Source: Sphingobacteriia bacterium
GTDB taxonomy: Bacteria > Bacteroidota > Bacteroidia > Bacteroidales > TTA-H9
Length of the DNA stretch: 38,040 bases
Direction: 5' to 3'
NCBI GenBank assembly: GCA_021286705.1
Contig: JAJTBW010000012.1
Span: forward strand, 1-38,040
Each line of letters starts with the position of its first letter. The first letter of the stretch is position 1. This document shows positions 34,588-38,040 of the stretch, one piece after another. The translations under genes were made by a program, and so were the position numbers. The notes under the pieces are model-generated. The model saw only the letters and a program-made list of their open reading frames with translations, had not been told where the DNA came from and searched no databases.

Positions 34588-35001
34588 ATGGCAACAATAC
34601 ATACCGAGTACACTGGACAGCTTAGAACTGTAGCAACCCACCTTCAGTCAGGAAACACAATCATCACAGATGCGCCTGTTGATAATCAAGGTAAAGGTGA
34701 AGCTTTCTCACCAACTGATCTTCTAGCAGCCTCTTTAGGTAGTTGTATGATTACAATTATGGGGATCGCTGCTCAAACACACGGGTTCAACATTGATGGA
34801 ACGAAAGCAGACATAACTAAGATAATGGCTTCAAATCCAAGAAGAGTAGGTGAAATTAAAATTGATCTTTATTTTCCGGATGTCGAATATTCACCAAAAG
34901 AGAAAAAACTGATAGAAGCAGCTGCCTTTTCTTGTCCTGTTTATCTTAGCCTGCACCCAGATCTTATTAAATCTATAAACCTCCACTTTCAACATGAATA
35001 A
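34588..35001 (+). CDS. OsmC-family peroxiredoxin-like protein
   Basis: The 137-residue protein has the two conserved cysteines of OsmC/Ohr proteins: C53 in [12 protein letters not shown] and C116 in [14 protein letters not shown]. The surrounding [12 protein letters not shown] motif is also typical. OsmC proteins reduce organic hydroperoxides in the cytoplasm using lipoyl or thiol partners. I chose ATG 34588 ([10 protein letters not shown]); a longer in-frame extension overlaps the terminator. The next gene starts 8 bases before its stop, so the pair is co-translated. Confidence 0.92.
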   Translation: MATIHTEYTGQLRTVATHLQSGNTIITDAPVDNQGKGEAFSPTDLLAASLGSCMITIMGIAAQTHGFNIDGTKADITKIMASNPRRVGEIKIDLYFPDVEYSPKEKKLIEAAAFSCPVYLSLHPDLIKSINLHFQHE

Positions 35002-35374
35002 CACTTTAACATCAGGTATAAAAGGTATCCGGGAAAGAATCGTATTAACATCTGATACAGCTAAAGCATACGGTTCTGGTTTAGTTGAGGTCTTCGCCAC
35101 TCCAGCAATGGTTGCACTTATGGAGAACACCTGCCTCCTAAGTGTTTCTGAAAAACTTAATGCCGGTGAAAATACCGTTGGAACGGCCCTCAACATTAAA
35201 CATATTAAGGCTACCCCAGTCGGTGCGAAAGTCTGGTGCGAATCTGAATTAATTCTCGTTGAAGGCAAAAAGCTTACTTTTCAAGTAGATGCCTATGACG
35301 AGAAAGGGTTGATTGGGACTGGCACTCATCAAAGATATATTATAGATGAAGCAAAATTCATGGCTTCATTGTAA
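34994..35374 (+). CDS. Hotdog thioesterase of the FlK (fluoroacetyl-CoA thioesterase) family
   Basis: The 126-residue protein has the FlK catalytic triad spacing: T36 ([13 protein letters not shown]), E44 and H70 ([12 protein letters not shown]). The family segments VGTALNIKH and [10 protein letters not shown] are also present. FlK-type enzymes hydrolyse small acyl-CoAs; only a few act on fluoroacetyl-CoA, so the substrate here is undefined. It overlaps osmC by 8 bases (ATGAATAA), implying co-expression. A link between a peroxide-removing OsmC and an acyl-CoA thioesterase is inferred from that overlap. Confidence 0.85.
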   Translation: MNNTLTSGIKGIRERIVLTSDTAKAYGSGLVEVFATPAMVALMENTCLLSVSEKLNAGENTVGTALNIKHIKATPVGAKVWCESELILVEGKKLTFQVDAYDEKGLIGTGTHQRYIIDEAKFMASL

Positions 35375-35437
35375 GTCTCATTAATACCTAAGTACAAGTT
35401 AAAATGTATTCTTACTAAAATCCGGTGGGTAAGAGTA

Positions 35438-35506
35438 TTGGCTTTTGGCTGATGGCTGCTAGAAACTAGTGGCTATCAACCAGAAGCTGTTTGCCAGAAG
35501 CTAATC
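35438..35506. repeat. GGCTGATGGCT-type intergenic repeat
   Basis: The stretch TTGGCTTTTGGCTGATGGCT and its continuation contains repeated (T)GGCT and AGAAGCT units in an AT-rich gap. A related sequence is at 37773-37802 in the other orientation. Confidence 0.5.
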
Positions 35507-35576
35507 ATAAAACAATCCGCTAATAAAAGAGATTTTTGGTACATATCATGTATATAACCTTTCTGAGGTTAGGCTC

Positions 35577-36029
35577 CTACTCTTTTAATAAGGAATCAAT
35601 AATTATAGTGACAGGTCCATCATTAATCAACGAGATATCCATCATTGCACCAAAAACACCTGTTTCGACTTTTACTTGAGTTAATTCCTTAACTCTATAA
35701 ATAAATGATTCATAAAGCGGTATTGCAACCTCAGGCCTAGCTGCCCGTATATATGATGGTCTATTCCCTTTCTTTGTTGATGCAAACAGAGTAAACTGAC
35801 TAATTATTAAAATCTCACCTTTCGCTTCCACAACAGAACGATTCATGACACCACTTTCGTCATCAAAGAGTCGAATTCTTGAAACCTTACCTGCTAGCCA
35901 ATCAACATCCTCCATTGTATCTGATGGCTCAATTCCGACCAGAATAAGTAAACCATGCTTAATTGAACTTCTTTCAATCTGATCAATTACACACGATGAT
36001 TCTTTAACCCGTTGAATTACTAATCGCAT
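35577..36029 (-). CDS. dtd: D-aminoacyl-tRNA deacylase
   Basis: The 150-residue protein is normal length for DTD. Conserved motifs SQFTLFAST (about 77-85) and NDGPVTI (near residue 137) form the active site that removes D-amino acids and glycine wrongly loaded on tRNA. The upstream TPR gene on the same strand stops 2 bases before its start, so the two are probably co-transcribed. Confidence 0.96.
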   Translation of the reverse strand: MRLVIQRVKESSCVIDQIERSSIKHGLLILVGIEPSDTMEDVDWLAGKVSRIRLFDDESGVMNRSVVEAKGEILIISQFTLFASTKKGNRPSYIRAARPEVAIPLYESFIYRVKELTQVKVETGVFGAMMDISLINDGPVTIIIDSLLKE

Positions 36030-36031
36030 AG

Positions 36032-37552
36032 TTATTTAGTTTTGCATGTGCGCTCTAATCCCGCCTTAGCCTTTTGGCTCAGGCTATTCTTATACTCTTC
36101 AAAATCTAAATCCAAACATCTTGCATACCATATTGATGCTTGTACTTTCTCTCCCCTTTCTTCTAAAATTGCCGCAATTTTTATGCATGAATTAGCAGCA
36201 TAATACCAAGGATCCTTCGAAGCAAGTTCATAGACTTTTGTATATTCAACAATAGCTTGGTCATCTTTATCCTGCTCATCAAGAACCCGGGCAATCCTAT
36301 ATTGATACTCTACAATATGTGCTTTAGTATATAAAGTTCGTCTAAAACTTGACTCTTTAAGCAAAGCAAGAGCTCTGTCATAATAACCACCATCTGATAA
36401 TAATCTAGCTTTTAATAACCCAACATGCGGAATCGTTTTCAATTTCGCCTCCTTTTCAGCAAGCTTGTCGGCATCAACCACTGAGTAACCTCGAGACAGT
36501 ACATTACTCATTGCATTCCGATAATTTACTGTATCTCCTCTAAGCAGATAATACCAGCCTATCCGTTGCCATGCTGCTTTAATAAAGTTCCTACCTTTAA
36601 AATTCTTAGCATATCTAGTCAGATAGGTAATAGCACGATCTGAATCAGCCATCAAATAAGCCGATCCTGTCATAAAATCCAAATAAGGAATATGCTTACG
36701 ACCTCCTCCTAAGGCTCGACCTTCAAGGATTTTCAAAGCTTCATCACCATGGGAAAGCTTAAAACAGATACTACCAACAGCATACGCCTCAAAAGGCTCT
36801 AAATTGACAGAACCCCCATTACTCTTTATCACCCGCTGCTTTAATGCAATGGCTCTTTTATGCTCTGCATCAATATTCATATAAATAAAACTCAGCAAGA
36901 AAAGCGACTGAGAGGAGTAGAAGACTCGATCATTCTCTTTGATACTCCACGCATACACCTCCTCGAGTTCAGAAAGGCCACCTGATACAGTTCCTTTAAA
37001 ACCTGCTAGTTTGGCAACCCACTTATACGAATCAGGAATACTACCGACGAGTACATGTAAAAAACCCATTTGAATCAAAGAGGGATAAAAGTCTGGAAAC
37101 TTTTTACGATTAATCTCAAATTGAGAATAGGCTCTGCTAATTGTTCGTACTGATGCAATATAATCTCCAAACTTAAGACCAGCCAACCCCCGATGCAGAT
37201 CCAAATCAGCTTTACAATAATTAAACCACGGACTAGATTCATCTCCATGATTTAACCTATTTACTCTACCCTTTCTAGCCTCAAGAAATTGATTGTATAA
37301 AGGTAACTCTTCATCAATAATCACATCAAGAAAATCAAGGTAATCCTCAAGCCAGTAAGGGATATTATTTCCAGGCATCCGCTTTTTCTCCACCTCAATA
37401 ATTCGACGAGCTTCGGTAAGCCTTAACGAAGAAATATGATTCATAACCTCCAGGCATCCATCAGTCATGTTATAATAGTATCGATCTTCTGAGTGTACGG
37501 AGAAAAAACTCAAAAGCAACGGAATAAAGATTACTATTATTCTTTTATTCAT
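36032..37552 (-). CDS. Secreted TPR-like helical protein
   Basis: The 506-residue protein has a signal peptide (MNKRIIVIFIPLLLSFFSVHS). Helical-repeat sequence then runs throughout: an N-terminal half with SLRLTEARRIIEVEKKRMPG, and a C-terminal half of TPR-like units including RALALLKESSFRRTL, QAIVEYTKVYELASKDPWYY and KVQASIWYARCLDL. A conserved-looking YLDFMTGSAYLM lies near 285-296. No catalytic motif was seen. It probably acts as a periplasmic scaffold; I believe TPR proteins often precede dtd in Bacteroidota, but no function is assigned. Confidence 0.8.
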   Translation of the reverse strand: MNKRIIVIFIPLLLSFFSVHSEDRYYYNMTDGCLEVMNHISSLRLTEARRIIEVEKKRMPGNNIPYWLEDYLDFLDVIIDEELPLYNQFLEARKGRVNRLNHGDESSPWFNYCKADLDLHRGLAGLKFGDYIASVRTISRAYSQFEINRKKFPDFYPSLIQMGFLHVLVGSIPDSYKWVAKLAGFKGTVSGGLSELEEVYAWSIKENDRVFYSSQSLFLLSFIYMNIDAEHKRAIALKQRVIKSNGGSVNLEPFEAYAVGSICFKLSHGDEALKILEGRALGGGRKHIPYLDFMTGSAYLMADSDRAITYLTRYAKNFKGRNFIKAAWQRIGWYYLLRGDTVNYRNAMSNVLSRGYSVVDADKLAEKEAKLKTIPHVGLLKARLLSDGGYYDRALALLKESSFRRTLYTKAHIVEYQYRIARVLDEQDKDDQAIVEYTKVYELASKDPWYYAANSCIKIAAILEERGEKVQASIWYARCLDLDFEEYKNSLSQKAKAGLERTCKTK

Positions 37553-37772
37553 TATATCTGATTTAATACAAAAGTAAGGATAGACAGAAAACTAACACTG
37601 GAAATAAAATTACACCCATTTTTTATCAGACCAATTTATAAAGCCCAATTCTATTAAACTCCTAACTTCGACACCTTCATTGAGCAGGTTTTATACTACA
37701 CAGATAAACAATAATCTAAAAATTCAAGGACACTCTTTTGGGTCTCCCAGAGTAAAATTAACCCATTTTGCC

Positions 37773-37802
37773 CGTAGCCAGCAGCTAATAGCCAATGGCC
37801 AA
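37773..37802. repeat. AGCCAGCAGCTAATAGCC-type repeat
   Basis: CCGTAGCCAGCAGCTAATAG continues into CCAATGGCCAA. It shares GGCTGCT/AGCAGCC-like words with 35438-35506, in opposite orientation. The stretch 37553-37772 before it holds no gene. Confidence 0.5.
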
Positions 37803-37831
37803 TCTTTGAATTTTGAATCGCAGATTACATT

Positions 37832-37908
37832 TAACCACGAAAAACACTAAAAACACGAAATTCTTCATCTAGCAGTTTTCGTGCCTTTCGTGCCTTTCGT
37901 GGTTTAAA
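37832..37908. repeat. ACGAAA repeat forming a long inverted repeat
   Basis: AACCACGAAAAACACTAAAA and onward (37833-37860) faces TTTCGTGCCTTTCGTGCC and onward (37877-37904). The pair can form an imperfect stem around a 16-base loop. The right arm is the inverted copy of the element at 385-408, with one extra GGCACGAAA unit. Confidence 0.75.
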
Positions 37909-38040
37909 TGATCTCTCTCAACATCTCCTCAACATCTCCTCAACATCTCCACAACATCCCCTCTAGATCCCCTCTAGATCCTCTCCCTATATAGTTCCTA
38001 TCTTACACGAGTTTGTAGGGAGAGGATAGGGAGAGGATAG
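37909..38040. repeat. Inverted copy of the composite left-end repeat
   Basis: Read on the minus strand from 38040, the order is 11-bp satellite (CCTCTCCCTAT, about two copies, running off the window), the ACTCGTGTAAGAT core (37990-38020), and the GAGGGGATCTA/GAGGAGATGTT minisatellite (37915-37980). This is the same order as 1-195 with a few substitutions. Confidence 0.9.

Overview
This window looks like a chromosomal segment of a Bacteroidota bacterium. Three proteins carry type IX secretion (T9SS) C-terminal sorting domains, and there is a TonB-dependent receptor with an N-terminal carboxypeptidase-like domain. Many genes have the Bacteroidota promoter -7 box TAnnTTTG upstream, and ribosome-binding sites are weak. 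No prophage, transposase or CRISPR array was seen. Most genes are chromosomal housekeeping or regulatory genes, and several small accessory modules lie between them.

Layout. 1-425 and 37553-38040 are gene-free ends. Each carries a copy, in opposite orientation, of one composite repeat: an 11-bp satellite, a ~42-bp core, an 11-bp GA-rich minisatellite and an ACGAAAGG-type repeat. 426-6362 (minus) holds recJ, a PagL-like lipid A deacylase translationally coupled to a membrane adenylate cyclase, and a MobB-like P-loop protein. 6468-8538 (plus) is a compact stress module: a secreted protein with three D-x-N-x-D-G-x-C-D loops, an ECF sigma factor, a zinc-finger anti-sigma factor and a Spy/CpxP-like envelope protein. 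8637-10653 holds a secreted TPR protein and a LuxE-like acyl-activating enzyme. 10968-14642 is a tandem pair of Omp28-type thioredoxin-fold proteins with T9SS tails; the second seems to start at an ATA codon.

14804-18643 holds a DUF3298-type protein, a membrane metallophosphoesterase and another T9SS cargo. 18702-21657 (minus) is an overlapping operon rsmI - FRG-domain protein - NUDIX - aldo/keto reductase, beside tRNA-Ala(GGC). 22054-29361 holds a small membrane protein, an ArsC-like protein that has lost its catalytic cysteines but gained a Cys-rich tail, lysS, a 48-residue single-pass membrane protein, a U32 protein, mtnA and a receiver-histidine kinase.

29471-35374 is an envelope/thiol region: a TonB-dependent receptor, an OmpR-type regulator and its kinase on the minus strand. 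Diverging from them are a Cys/Lys repeat protein, OsmC and an FlK-type thioesterase. The divergent intergenic region contains four TTAAC sites spaced 11, 10 and 11 bp, a layout expected for an OmpR-family response regulator. dtd and a TPR protein close the window.

Strongest candidates for undescribed biology: the sigma/anti-sigma/Spy-like module with its D-x-N-x-D-G-x-C-D protein; the cysteine-less ArsC relative; the TTAAC array with the Cys-repeat protein; and the FRG-NUDIX-AKR operon. All product calls come from reading motifs. No database search was run.
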